A stretch of 64,000 nucleotides of DNA from Drosophila miranda (lineage: Eukaryota; Arthropoda; Insecta; Diptera; Drosophilidae): assembly GCF_003369915.1 (NCBI RefSeq), contig NW_022881603.1, positions 7,423,249 through 7,487,248 of the forward strand, given 5' to 3'. Below, piece after piece: positions 48,953-60,687 of this stretch (the stretch's first letter is position 1; each line of letters begins with the position of its first letter). Under the pieces are notes generated by a model, which had not been told where the DNA came from, ran no database searches, and was given only the letters and a program-made list of their open reading frames with translations. Made by a program: the position numbers and the translations under genes.

Positions 48953-49620
48953 CGAGGGGGAACGTTGTGAGTTGCTGCGGACACCGCAACTCTACAGTTA
49001 TACCCGATACTAAGTCAGTATGGCTCTCCTCCGGCAGACGCTGCTAATATTAAACGACACGACAAAGAGTGCGCTAGGCGCTAATGTTTTACTCTAAGCA
49101 AAGCCGCCTATGCTACGTGTGTGTTAGAGAGAGACAGGGCGAGAAAAAATGAAATTGTTTTCTTGATGCTGGCTATAATAATAATACGATCCAATTCAGA
49201 TTCTGCAGTCTTAAAGATATGGTCATTCTCTACAATTCTACATTTTTGGTTTTTTCATATCTTTAAAATTGTGGATGCCACAGATTTTCATCCTTTGTGG
49301 GGGCGGAAGTGGGCGGGGCGAAGTTTTGAAATATTTTTGTAGCAGTGACATATCACAGAAGTCTGGATCCAAAACAACGTTGCTCTAGCTCTTATAGTCT
49401 TTGAGCACTAGGCGCTGAAGGGGACGGACAGACGGACGGACGGACAGACGGACAGACGGACAGACAGACAGACAGACAGGGCTCAATCGACTCGGCTATT
49501 GATGCTGATCCAGAATATATATACTTTATGGGGTCGGAAACGGTTCCTTCTGGACGTTACACACATCCACTTTTACCACAAATCTAATATACCCCAATAC
49601 TCATTTTGAGTATCGGGTAT
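48953..49620 (+). mobile_element. ISY-like element copy E, internally deleted
   Basis: Both termini are present, but about 420 bp are missing at 49073, where aaagagtgcg is joined to ctaggcgctaatg. The junction has a GCG microhomology. It ends with the hairpin and AGTATCGGGTAT. Confidence 0.72.
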
Positions 49621-52513
49621 AAAAACCAAAAATGGAAGAGGGGAGAATGAGAAATAACAAAAGCTGAAACAAAAAACAACAAAAAATCAAACAACAAAAA
49701 AGCGACTAGAGTAGTAGTATGGTATGTGGAAATGCAAATTGGCTTTGCTTATAGAAGAGGTCAATGATTTTGCCATTACAATATATATGTATAAGTGTGC
49801 CAGCCAGCCAGAGCCAGCGCTTTCAAAGGCACAACAAGGTGAATCGATCCACTAAGTAGCACTGGCTTATCAGCTAATTATGTAATAGTAGGCTGCAAAT
49901 CAGTTTTTCAGCTTTTTGCCAAGACAGGCAATCTCAAGTATTCGAGACGTGGTATACAATAACTGATCGATCCTGATCGAATTCGATCTGTGTGTTTGTG
50001 GCCCAGTTCTATAAACAATTCTAATTGGCTTGAGAGTCGTATGTTTTTCTTTCCATCGATCCGATTAGAAATTCTTAGCTGAACTGCTCGACGGGAATCG
50101 AAATCTCTGCCGAAAAGATTATTCAATCGTCGAAAGCACACAAACACACAGAAAAACCCAACAAATTCAATGCCAGGGCCAATTATCTTTAGGACCACAC
50201 TTTTAGACACTTTTTAATGCCTTGACTCGCTGACATATACATACGGAGTATTATATTTGAATTCGAGTTAATGGGAGTTTAACCACTCTGCTTTTATGTT
50301 TCTGTTTTTTAACGGGGCAGACTACTGCATTCGTAGCTTTAAACGGGCACAAGTTCCGCACGAGTGGTACTGCAGTGACCGACGCTTAAAATCCAACTGT
50401 GGCGCTGTGGGGCCAGGCTCCTCCTCTGGAACCCACTATCGCGAGGGCTGCTGCTGTCCAGCGGCCAGTGCTGCTGGCGTCGCTGTCACTATCGATATCA
50501 ACTACACTGGTGCGTGCATGGACGGGACGGGTGTGCTGTTGTGTGCGTGTACAGGTTGTTGCGCCTGTATGTTAATCGCGACAGAGGGCCTCAGAGGTCG
50601 AGCTGCTGTTGTTGCTGCTGCTGCTGCTGCTAAACAAAAAGAAAAGGTAAAAGAGCAGCCGCGTTTTATTAGCAGTTTATTTTTTCTAGTTGCCATCCAT
50701 TTTCCATGTTTATTTCCAGTCGATAAGAGTCGATAGCGATCAGCTGTGTTTGGCCGTTGCTTTAAAACGTGTCACTCGCCTCTCGCACTGTGGGAGCTTT
50801 CAATGTCAAGGGTGTTGTTGTTGCTGTTGCTGTTGCTATTGTGTAAACTTTAAGCTGACCCTTTCCCGATGACGATAGTGCACTTTACGGGTACGTACGA
50901 GAACATTAGCCACAAAATTCTATCAATTTTCTACCGTAAGTAGACAGATTCTGATTACGCATTTGAGTTGAATTAGCGAGGTAATACAAAATTGATTATC
51001 TCGATTGATTCGCCTCGGATGCACTTGAAATCGGAATTAATAACGATTTCAGCACGCTGCCACGAGCAGAACACGCGAATCTCTCGGATTCTTGATTGTT
51101 TGGGCATCAGCAGAGGTTTTTTTAAAGTCATAAAAGAAATTCCCGTCGACGACGCCTGCTCCCTGTAATCTCCGCGATAAGCTGCAGAGAATCTTCCGAT
51201 TGTGGCATTGAAAACAGCCGACCGGTATGCTCCGACGAATTATGATTAATAATTGGCGCTGTCGGTTCCCCGCTTTTCCTCCACCACTCAATGCGATCAA
51301 GTGGCGGGGCAGGCAGCGCTTATCACAAGCTGGCGGAAATTTACTGTTGTGTTGGGATTTACCGAAATTCGGTCGGATTATTCATGCTTGGCGCGTGGCC
51401 AGTGCGTCTGCTGCTGATACCACGGCCAATAATACCCGGAGGAGAAGTGGGGACGCCTATCAGCTGGTGCCGGCTCTCGTTCGGGCTTACATGTGGATGC
51501 ACTCACACCGATTAGGTAATGAAAGCCGGCTTGTACTAAGACTGGAATGAGGCTGGCTACGCATCCGCCCACACGCCGCAGAATCACACACACATACATA
51601 TATTTACACTCTCGCCCCCTCGCCTCTCCCCCTACACACATACAGACTCGACCATCGCGCGATGTTCACAGTCCAATGGGAAACAAGGTCAGTAACAGTG
51701 ATGAGAGCGAAAGAGAGTGGCGAGAGCAAAAGCACAACATATTGGAAGGAAAATATGCTGGCCTGCCTGGCTGGCCTGTACTTTGATTGATGGAACCAAA
51801 CACAGAATGTGGACTTTATCAAACGAATGCAAATGATAAACAAACGGAATCTTGATTTATGCTGGGTCCCGGCGATTCCCAGACATATACATAATGCCTC
51901 TCCCCAAAAGGGTGAATAACCCCCAGGTGCGGCTACTGTTGTTATTTGCATATGCGCATATTATCTGCTACTGCCACTAATCAGATAGTAATTACATGTT
52001 TACCGACTAGATTACACCCCTCCACATCGACTTACTTTTCTCCATCGTAATCCGCTGCTTTCCACGTTTCTTTCTGGTAGCAATTTTGTTTTGTGTAACT
52101 GTTCTTTTCCGGGTGGGAAGCTCTGGCTGTGTTTGCCACTTAGATTTTTGATTGTGAGCGGAGTATTCCCTGCCTATTCTATCACTTCACTTTCACAGCA
52201 CGACCGTGTGGCACCGTTGATTACTTCTTCAGGTATGGTCAATGGGCAGATCGTCTGCTTTTTTTTGTTCTTGTATTTTTTCCACTTAATTTTTTTCGTA
52301 CTTCACGCGTAATTCGGACTGCAGCGCCAATGTGACCGTTTCCCGCCCCAGAATTATAAACAGAACCAGCAGAAGAAAAATACTGCCAAACAGCTGACTG
52401 CCGGTCGCTTACCAACACTTCGCTTTCTCAGGGCTGCATTTCGCTGCAGTAGAGGAGATTTTTCCGCGCGTGCATTTTATAAACATTTCACAAACAAATC
52501 CAACGACAGAAAT
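49621..52513. other. gene-free interval and Nup44A upstream region
   Basis: No gene is recognised in 2.9 kb. CTG/CAG-type triplet runs occur at 50605-50631 and 50815-50840. A 146-codon ORF at 50296 consists mainly of low-complexity Cys and Ala codons from these runs and has no domain. The last 200 bp hold the Nup44A promoter; no TATA box is evident. Confidence 0.55.
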
Positions 52514-53751
52514 ATGTTCGAAGTGGAGACCATTACCGCCGACCACAAGGATGTGATACATGACGTGGTGTTTGACTCTTATGGTCGCCGCATGGCCACC
52601 TGCTCCAGCGATCAGACAGTTATGGTGAATAGCTTGCCGGCGGGGTAAACAAGAGCATTTTCAAAGAATCTAAGATTGCAGATCTGGGATGAAGATGCGC
52701 AGGGCAAGTGGAGTGTGACGAGCAGCTGGAAGGCGCACTCGGGCTCCATCTGGCGCGTGTCGTGGGCCCATCCGGAGTTCGGCCAAGTGGTGGCCACCTG
52801 CTCCTTCGATCGCACGGCCTCCGTGTGGGAGGAGGTGATTGGCGAGAAAGTCTCGACCACGAACACGCCTACTCGGAGATGGGTGCGCCGCACCACTCTC
52901 GTGGATTCGCGGACCAGCGTCACGGATGTGGAGTTTGCCCCAAAATATCTGGGCTTGCTGCTGGCCACCGCGTCCGCGGATGGCATCATACGCATTTACG
53001 AAGCTCCCGACATTATGAACCTCTCCCAGTGGCCGGTGCAGCATGAGATAGCAAACAAGCTGCCGCTGAGCTGTCTGTCCTGGAACACATCCACTTACAT
53101 GGTCACCCAACTGCTGGCGGTAAGTACGCGACCCAGCACACTTTTTGATCCTGCATCTCCACACTCTTGCAGGCTGGCAGCGACGACTCCGCCACGCCCA
53201 CGGGTAAAGTGTTCCTCTTTGCCTACAGCGACAACGCCCGCAAATGTGTGAAGATTGACACTGTAAACGACATCACAGACCCCGTCACGGATGTGGCCTT
53301 TGCTCCAAATGCAGGACGTACCTTCCACATGCTGGCAGTGGCCAGCAAGGATCTTTATATTGTGAATCTTCGCGGAGTGACGTAAGAACAGGAAAAATTG
53401 TTCTCGTAAGGCTGCCCCAACTTAATAATTTCTTATCTGTTTAGAGATTCCACGGGCACCACCAAACTAGACATTCAGACGGTAAAGTTTAGCGACCACA
53501 ACTGCCCCGTGTGGCGCGTCTGCTGGAACATGCTGGCAACCATGCTGATCTCCACCGGTGATGACGGTTGTGTGCTGCTCTGGCGGATGAACTACAACAA
53601 GCAGTGGAGGTGTGCCGCTGTCCTGAAGGCCGAGGGCGGTGGACCCACTTACGAGCCGGCCCCTCCAACCCCCACTCTGGCCGCCACCGCCTCGGCCACA
53701 GCGAAGTACTACAAGAAGGGCACCATTGGAAACCAGGTGCCGTGGCACTGA
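52514..53751 (+). CDS. Nup44A: nucleoporin Seh1 / Nup44A (WD40 protein)
   Basis: Four exons (52514-52624, 52682-53119, 53173-53381, 53445-53751) sum to 1065 bp, 354 residues. The sequence is that of Seh1 (AADHKD-like N terminus [30 protein letters not shown] across the first intron, [55 protein letters not shown]), forming a six-bladed open propeller. Seh1 joins the Nup107-160 (Y) complex of the nuclear pore and, in the GATOR2/SEA complex, controls TORC1; in flies it works with Mio in the female germ line. The four exons are lesion-free. AATAAA lies at 53791-53796. Confidence 0.96.
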
Positions 53752-53790
53752 TAGATGATGCATGTTGTGGTTTGCATAAATTCACACTTA

Positions 53791-53796
53791 AATAAA
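53791..53796 (+). promoter_or_regulatory. Nup44A polyadenylation signal
   Basis: AATAAA 40 bp past the stop codon. Confidence 0.65.
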
Positions 53797-54071
53797 ATAT
53801 CTCAAAACTGATTCCCCTTGGTGGTGATTTGTTTACGGTGTGTGCGATGACCTCACTTACGCCTCACGTGTGGAGCCGCCATTCTGATGCAGCATCCGTT
53901 GCAGCAACGGTTAAACAGCGTCCTGGCTAACATTTTTTGGATCTCGCACTCACGGATTACATCACAGAAACGTGTGGATCGCGTGCGGCAGCCGCATGGC
54001 TGTGGCATATGCGTGTCGCGGCAAACTGAAACAGTTCGATTATTGATTTTATGAAAAGATTACAATAACAA
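53797..54071. other. short intergenic segment after Nup44A
   Basis: About 275 bp with no recognised feature before ISY-like copy F. Confidence 0.5.
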
Positions 54072-55174
54072 CGAGGGGGAACGTTGTAAGTTGCTGTGGA
54101 CACCGCAACTCTACGTTTATACCCGATACTAAGTCAGTATGGCTCTCCTCCGGCAGACGCCGCTAATATTAAACGACACGACAAAGAGTGCGTGCGAGAG
54201 AGAGCGTGACGTCGGGCGCTGCGTAGCCAGTGCAAATTGATTTGTTCCTTTTGGCTATAAAAATTATTTGATCTGGTCCAGATTCAGCAATCTGATAGAT
54301 ATGGTCGTTATCTATGATTCTGCGTTTTTAGTTTTCTCGAATGTGCAATATTGTGGATGCAACAGATTTTCGTCCTTTGTGGGGGCGGAAGGGGGTGGGG
54401 GGAAATTCTGAGATATACGTTTTATAGTGAGATCTAACAGAAGTGCGGATACCAAATTTGGTTACTCTAGCCTTAATAGTCTCTGAGATTTGTGGATGCC
54501 CCAGATTTTCGTCCATTGCGGGGGCGAAAGGGGTGTGGCGAAATTTTGAAACAAACTCGTCTCGGTCCGATATATTAGGAGTGTGGATACCAAATTTGGT
54601 TGCTCTAGCTCTTATAGTCTCTGAGATCTAGGCGCTAATGTTTTACTCTAAGCAAAGCCTCCTATGCTACGTGTGTGTTAGTGAGAGACAGGGCGAGAAA
54701 AAATGAAATTGTTTTCTTGATGCTGGCTATAATAATACTACGATCTTATTCAAATTCTGCACTCTAAAAGATATGGTCATTCTCTACGATTCTGCAAATT
54801 TGGTTTTCTCGTATCTTTAAAATTGTGGATGCCACAGATTTTCGTCCTTTGTGGGGGCGGAAGTGGGCGGGGCGAAGTTTTGAAATATTTTTGTAGCAGT
54901 GACATATCACAGAAGTCTGGATCCAAAACAACGTTGCTCTAGCTCTTATAGTCTTTGAGCACTAGGCGCTGAAGGGGACGGACAGACGGACGGACGGACA
55001 GACGGACAGACGGACAGACAGACAGACAGACAGGGCTATCGACTCGGCTATTGATGCTGATCCAGAATATATATACTTTATGGGGTCGGAAACGATTCCT
55101 TCTGGACGTTACACACATCCACTTTTACCACAAATCTAATATACCCCAATACTCATTTTGAGTATCGGGTATAA
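54072..55174 (+). mobile_element. ISY-like element copy F
   Basis: A full-length copy with both terminal hairpins, the first-subfamily internal block and a GACGGACA-type microsatellite at 54978-55034. It shares private variants (aagcctcctatg, gttagtgagagac, cactctaaaagatatgg, ctgcaaatttgg) with copy H, and shares gtccattgcgggggcgaaagg with the reverse of copy G. Confidence 0.76.
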
Positions 55175-55914
55175 AAACTCAAAAAATTCACTCGCAAAAT
55201 AATAATAAACGAAATTCACGCAGCGCAAGAGGCAGATCTGACACAAGGGTATATTCAAGTAAGGTGAGGTCAATCTCTTTTATAAATATTCCTGAAATAA
55301 ATAAAAATTTTGTCAAAGGAGCAGTGTGACCGTAAAACCTGCCGAAAATAGGTGGTTAAACAAAAGCTTAGGACTTTCAAAATGGAGCCAAATTTTCCGT
55401 TTTTGCTGGAAATCCGCACCTTTTGACAAACCGTAAACAAATCTGCGACAACCAGTGAGAACACTCCCGACTACGCCGCTCCTTGTATTATTATGCTTTG
55501 GAACTGATGTGCTATTTTTAAAAGCGGTGGGAAAGAAAGACAGGGAAAAAACAACACATTTTTTAAGTTCATTTATTTAATTCAAATTGAGTTGATTTAT
55601 TGACGCAATGTTTTGGTTCGATTAATCAACCCCACACATGTGAAATGATCTACATAAATACATAATCGCCGATTCCCCAACTCAAATCAATGAACCATTA
55701 CGCCGCACATGATATCCTTTTCAACTGCACATGTGCATAAATTAAATAAAATAATCCAAACAAGTGGCCAGCTTTTATGGACATTTCCGTCACCTTTAAC
55801 ACGAAAATCCATTCAGAAATATGGCAAAACTATTCCACTTAATTGGCTCGCACCGCAATAAAAACGAAATCATTTGACTATTTATGACATCCATTCACAC
55901 AATGAAAACTACAC
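55171..55914 (+). repeat. first copy of a direct duplication (offset 3397 bp)
   Basis: This 744-bp single-copy-looking sequence recurs at 58568-59311 with a constant offset and only a handful of substitutions that I can see. It directly follows ISY-like copy F, as the second directly follows copy H. A 64-codon minus-strand ORF (55270-55464) is duplicated with it but has no recognisable domain. Confidence 0.9.
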
Positions 55915-56124
55915 CATGCACTCCTCGAGTCCACGCCGCGCCAGTTCCGGTCTTGCTGGTTATATCAGCTCCTGTCCTATGTGTGTTTGTAGCCCGAACG
56001 TAATCCAAGAAATGAATGATTGTTAATAGTAGAGAAACCGACCGGCGTGGGAAGTCAAAGCTCAGAGGTCTCTCACTCGGCCGCGCAACCCTGCTGACGC
56101 GCAAGTATTGACAACATTTATTTT
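55915..56124. other. unique sequence between duplication and copy G
   Basis: About 210 bp with no recognised gene. If the tandem-duplication model is right, a second copy should exist beyond the BEL element outside the window. Confidence 0.5.
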
Positions 56125-57216
56125 TATACCCGATACTCAAAATGAGTATATTAGATTTGTGATAAAAGTGGATGTTTGTAACGTCCAGAAGGAATCGTTT
56201 CCGACCCCATAAAGTATATATATTCTTGATCAGCATCAATAGCCGAGTCGATTGAGCCCTGTCTGTCTGTCCGTCCGTCCGTCTGTCCGTCTGTCCGTCC
56301 CTATTAGCGCCTAGTGCTCAAAGACTATAAGAGCTAGAGCAACGATGTTTTGGATCCAGACTTCTGATATGTCACTGCTACAAAAATATTTCAAAACTTC
56401 GCCCCGCCCACTTCCGCTCCCGCAAAGGACGAAAATCTGTGGCATCCACAATTTTAAAGATATGAAAAAACCAAAAACGCAGAATCGTAGAGAATGACCA
56501 TATCTTTTAGACTGCAGAATCTGAATTGGATCGTATTATTATTATAGCCAGCATCAAGAAAACAATCTCATTTTTTCTCGCCCTGTCTCTCTCTAACACA
56601 CACGTAGCATAGGAGGCTTTGCTTAGAGTAAAACATTAGCGCCTAGATCTCAGAGACTATAAAAGCTAGAGCAACCAAATTTGGTATCCACACTCCTAAT
56701 ATATCGGACCGAGACGAGTTTGTTTCAAAATTTCGCCACACCCCTTTCGCCCCCGCAATGGACGAAAATCTGGGGATATTCACAAATCTCAGAGACTATT
56801 AACGATAGAGTAACCAAATTTGGTATCCGCACTCCTGTTAGATCTCACTATAAAACGTATTTCTCAGAATTTCGCCCCACCCCCTTTCGCCCCACAAAGG
56901 ACGAAAATCTGTTGCATCCACAATATTGCACATTCGAGAAAACTAAAAACGCAGAATCATAGATAATGACCATATCTATCAGATTGCTGAATCTGGACCA
57001 GATCAGATAATTTTTATTCCAAAGGAAACAAATCAATTTGCAGTGGCTACGCAGCGCCCGACGTCACGCTCAGACTGATTTTCTGTCTCTCTCGCACGCA
57101 CTCTTTGTCGTGTCGTTTAATATTAGCGGCGTCTGCCGGAGGAGAGCCATACTGACTTAGTATCGGGTATAGCTGTAGAGTTGCGGTGTCCGCAGCAACT
57201 CACAACGTTCCCCCTC
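56125..57216 (-). mobile_element. ISY-like element copy G
   Basis: A reverse-oriented near full-length copy. Its left terminus lacks a few bases of the usual attgggg segment. It lies tail-to-tail with F (about 950 bp apart) and head-to-head with H (about 250 bp apart). It shares ttctcagaatttcgcc and aacgatagagtaacc with H in reverse. Confidence 0.75.
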
Positions 57217-57465
57217 ATTTGTTGTTTGACTGTTTCAAAATTTTAAAAGCCTTAGACCGCCCAAGTAAATTGTAGACGACTTAATGTGGGAAGAACTTTA
57301 AGAATTTATAAGCATTTTATACAAAATTTTATCGGCCACAGTTCTATTTTTCATGTAGGCGAATCAAAATAATGATTTAGATCGGAATATTCCCATGCAA
57401 CTGAGAAGTTGCTCGGATACAAATGTAATTTGGACTCAAGTGTTTTTCCAGAATGGAAAAAGGAA

Positions 57466-58571
57466 CGAGGGGGAACGTTGTGAGTTGCAGCGGACACCGC
57501 AACTCTACAGTTATACCCGATACTAAGTCAGTATGGCTCTCCTCCGGCAGACGCCGCTAATATTGAACGGCACGACAAAGACCGAAAATCAGTCTGAGCG
57601 TGACGTCGGGGGCTGCGTAGCCAGTGCAAATTGATTTGTTTCCTTTGGCTATAAAAATTATCTGATCTGGTCCAGATTCAGCAATCTGATAGATATGGTC
57701 ATTATCTATGATTCTGCGTTTTTAGTTTTCTCGAATCTGCAATATTGTGGATGCAACAGATTTTCGTCCTTTGTGGGGGCGAAAGGGGGTGGGGCGAAAT
57801 TCTGAGAAATAAGTTTTATAGTGAGATCTAACAGGAGTGCGGATACCAAATTTGGTTACTCTATCATTAATAGTCTCTGAGATTTGTGAATATCCCCAGA
57901 TTTTCATCCTTTGCGGTGGCGGAAGGGGGTGGGCGAAATTTTGAAACAAACTCGTCTCGGTCCGATATATTAGGAGTGTGGATACCAAATTTGGTTGCTC
58001 TAGCTTTTATAGTCTCTGAGATCTAGGCGCTAATGTTTTACTCTAAGCAAAGCCTCCTATGCTACGTGTGTGTTAGTGAGAGACAGGGCGTGAAAAAATG
58101 AAATTGTTTTCTTGATGCTGGCTATAATAATACTACGATCTTATTCAAATTCTGCACTCTAAAAGATATGGTCATTCTCTACGATTCTGCAAATTTGGTT
58201 TTCTCGTATCTTTAAAATTGTGGATGCCACAGATTTTCGTCCTTTGTGGGGGCGGAAGTGGGCGGGGCGAAGTTTTGAAATATTTTTGTAGCAGTGACAT
58301 ATCACAGAAGTCTGGATCCAAAACATCGTTGCTCTAGCTCTTATAGTCTTTGAGCACTAGGCGCTAATAGGGATGGACAGACGGACAGACGGACGGACGG
58401 ACAGACGGACAGACGGACAGACAGACATGGCTCAATCGACTCGGCTATTGATGCTGATCAAGAATATTAACTCTTTATGGGGTCGGAAACGATTCCTTCT
58501 GGACGTTACACACATCCACTTTTACCACAAATCTAATATACCCCAATACTCATTTTGAGTATCGGGTATAA
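57466..58571 (+). mobile_element. ISY-like element copy H
   Basis: A full-length copy with a small deletion near 57580, where cgacaaagaccg replaces the usual GA-rich run. It is collinear with copy F at an offset of 3394-3397 bp and is followed by the second copy of the F-flanking sequence. Confidence 0.76.
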
Positions 58572-59311
58572 AAACTCAAAAAATTCACTCGCAAAATAAT
58601 AATAAACGAAATTCACGCAGCGCAAGAGGCAGATCTGACACAAGGGTATATTCAAGTAAGGTGAGGTCAATCTCTTGTATAAATATTCCTGAAATAAATA
58701 AAAATTTTGTCAAAGGAGCAGTGTGACCGTAAAACCTGCCGAAAATAGGTGGTTAAACAAAAGCTTAGGACTTTTAAAATGGAGCCAAATTTTCCGTTTT
58801 TGCTGGAAATCCGCACCTTTTGACAAACCGTAAACAAATCTGCGACAACCAGTGAGAACACTCCCGACTACGCCGCTCCTTGTATTATTATGCCTTGGAA
58901 CTGATGTGCTATTTTTAAAAGCGGTGGGAAAGAAAGACAGGGAAAAAACAACACATTTTTTAAGTTCATTTATTTAATTCAAATTGAGTTGATTTATTGA
59001 CGCAATGTTTTGGTTCGATTAATCAACCCCACACATGTGAAATGATCTACATAAATACATAATCGCCGATTCCCCAACTCAAATCAATGAACCATTACGC
59101 CGCACATGATATCCTTTTCAACTGCACATGTGCATAAATTAAATAAAATAATCCAAACAAGTGGCCAGCTTTTATGGACATTTCCGTCACCTTTAACACG
59201 AAAATCCATTCAGAAATATGGCAAAACTATTCCACTTAATTGACTCGCACTGCAATAAAAACGAAATCATTTGACTATTTATGACATCCATTCACACAAT
59301 GAAAACTACAC
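58568..59311 (+). repeat. second copy of the direct duplication
   Basis: It matches 55171-55914 at a constant offset of 3397 with rare substitutions (for example cttgtataaa for cttttataaa, ttatgcc for ttatgct). The match stops exactly at the first base of the BEL LTR. Confidence 0.9.
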
Positions 59312-59680
59312 TGGACGGTTTTCTAAGGGTTAAACTACAAAGAGAGTGAGAGCGCTCTAACTGCGATTGCCCACTCGGAGAACGGCGTCGTTTCATGCTA
59401 GGGCGGCGTAACCTCGTTTCCGATCACCATGAAGAGTCTTCGTTTGCGTTTCGACGAAATCACAACGACAATTAGCAGTTGCAGCCGGCCGCGCTTAAAC
59501 CCGTATTACCCATTACATACATACATACTCTATACGCGATTAAGATTAAAGTTTAAGTTGATTGAAGTCCAAATGAATAAATCTCGAATTGTCTATATCG
59601 TGTAGTACATTATTAAACGCAAAGATTCCCCAGAGCATTTCTGCTCAACATTGAAATCTCGTATCGAAGATTTCACAACA
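59312..59680 (+). repeat. 5' LTR of the BEL/Pao element
   Basis: It starts TGGACGG and ends CACAACA, the TG..CA form of LTRs. A polyadenylation-type AATAAA is at 59576-59581. The following TTTTTGGTGGCCCATGAGG is placed and composed like a BEL primer-binding region. The left edge is fixed by the point where the host duplication ends. Confidence 0.75.
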
Positions 59681-60222
59681 TTTTTGGTGGCCCATGAGGG
59701 GAACCGCGTTTAATTCGTACTATACGCATATGATTCTACCTCGTTCCGCGTTCAGTTAAATGTACAAATAAAATCATATTTTACCGGCTGCAACTGTAAA
59801 CGGCAAACACAACGCAAACCAACGGTTTATCCAACAGCCGCTATCTCTCGCACGAAGCAGGGACAAAGAAGACCAGACGATAGCTCTGTGCCTGGACAGT
59901 AGCACACAACAACAACACAAGCCGACGGTTAGACAGCAGCCTCTCTCTCGTGCAAAGCAGAGACCAAGAGACCAACGAGCGTTCTGTTGCTGCACATCAT
60001 CTCTAGACACAAGGCCTCAACTCAACGCTCACAGTAGCACAGCTTCTGCTCTCCGCCCTGACAACACCAACAACAACGACTCGCAAGTTCTCCTAAGCTA
60101 CGCTTTAAGCAAAGAGAAGCACTCCCGAGTACCAGAGTAAGTGTTTCGTTGTGGGTATTTTGTACAAGGTCAAAGAGAGTGCAACTAAGGGTGAGAAAGG
60201 TACATACACATATAACAACAAC
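59681..60222 (+). other. BEL/Pao 5' leader
   Basis: Untranslated leader of 542 bp between primer-binding region and gag ATG, rich in CAACAA motifs. Packaging signals may lie here; none is recognisable by eye. Confidence 0.55.
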
Positions 60223-60687
60223 ATGTCAACAGCCGAGTCCCACGACCTCGAAGCCGATCCTCAGGTGGAGATCGACAATCTCAGTGTTATTCAGACAAAT
60301 CTCATTGCGAGGGTTAATCAAACGGTGCGTAATTTCAGAAAGGATGGCGCAGATCGGAAAACAAAAGCTTATTTTCAAACGTGCTTACAAACTTTGCAAC
60401 GGTTCTTAGGTGAATTTGAGCAAAATCATCAACGTTTGCTAATACTTCGATGTCCAAGTACGCATAGTTATGTGTCCAGCGAAGTGGCCTTTCGCTTTGA
60501 TGAAGACTATACAACGGCATTCAGCATCATATCAGAGGCCTACGAAAATGTATGTCCAAGAGCACCACCGGTACAGCAGAATCCGGAGCCAGCAAATCCA
60601 TCTGTATCATCAGTGCAATTGCCCAAGCTACCAGTACCGACTTTTACAGGCAAGTTTGTGGATTGCATTTGTTCAACTCATCCATAA
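60223..60687 (+). pseudogene. BEL/Pao gag start, frame-broken
   Basis: It opens at an ATG 543 bp past the LTR. About 145 residues of DUF1759-type gag N terminus (PKLPVPTFTGKF near the end) are followed by a frame change near 60655 and a stop at 60685-60687. The homologous frame resumes at once in another register, so a few bases are missing or added here. A programmed shift is unlikely because BEL elements normally use one continuous frame. Confidence 0.8.

Noticed and set aside
50296..50736. 146-codon Cys/Ala-rich ORF upstream of Nup44A
   Set aside because: The composition comes from CTG/TGC triplet runs, with no conserved motif.
55270..55464. 64-codon minus-strand ORF also present at 58667-58861
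   Set aside because: Conservation between the two copies reflects recent DNA duplication; no domain, and the base changes are not biased to third positions in any way that shows constraint.
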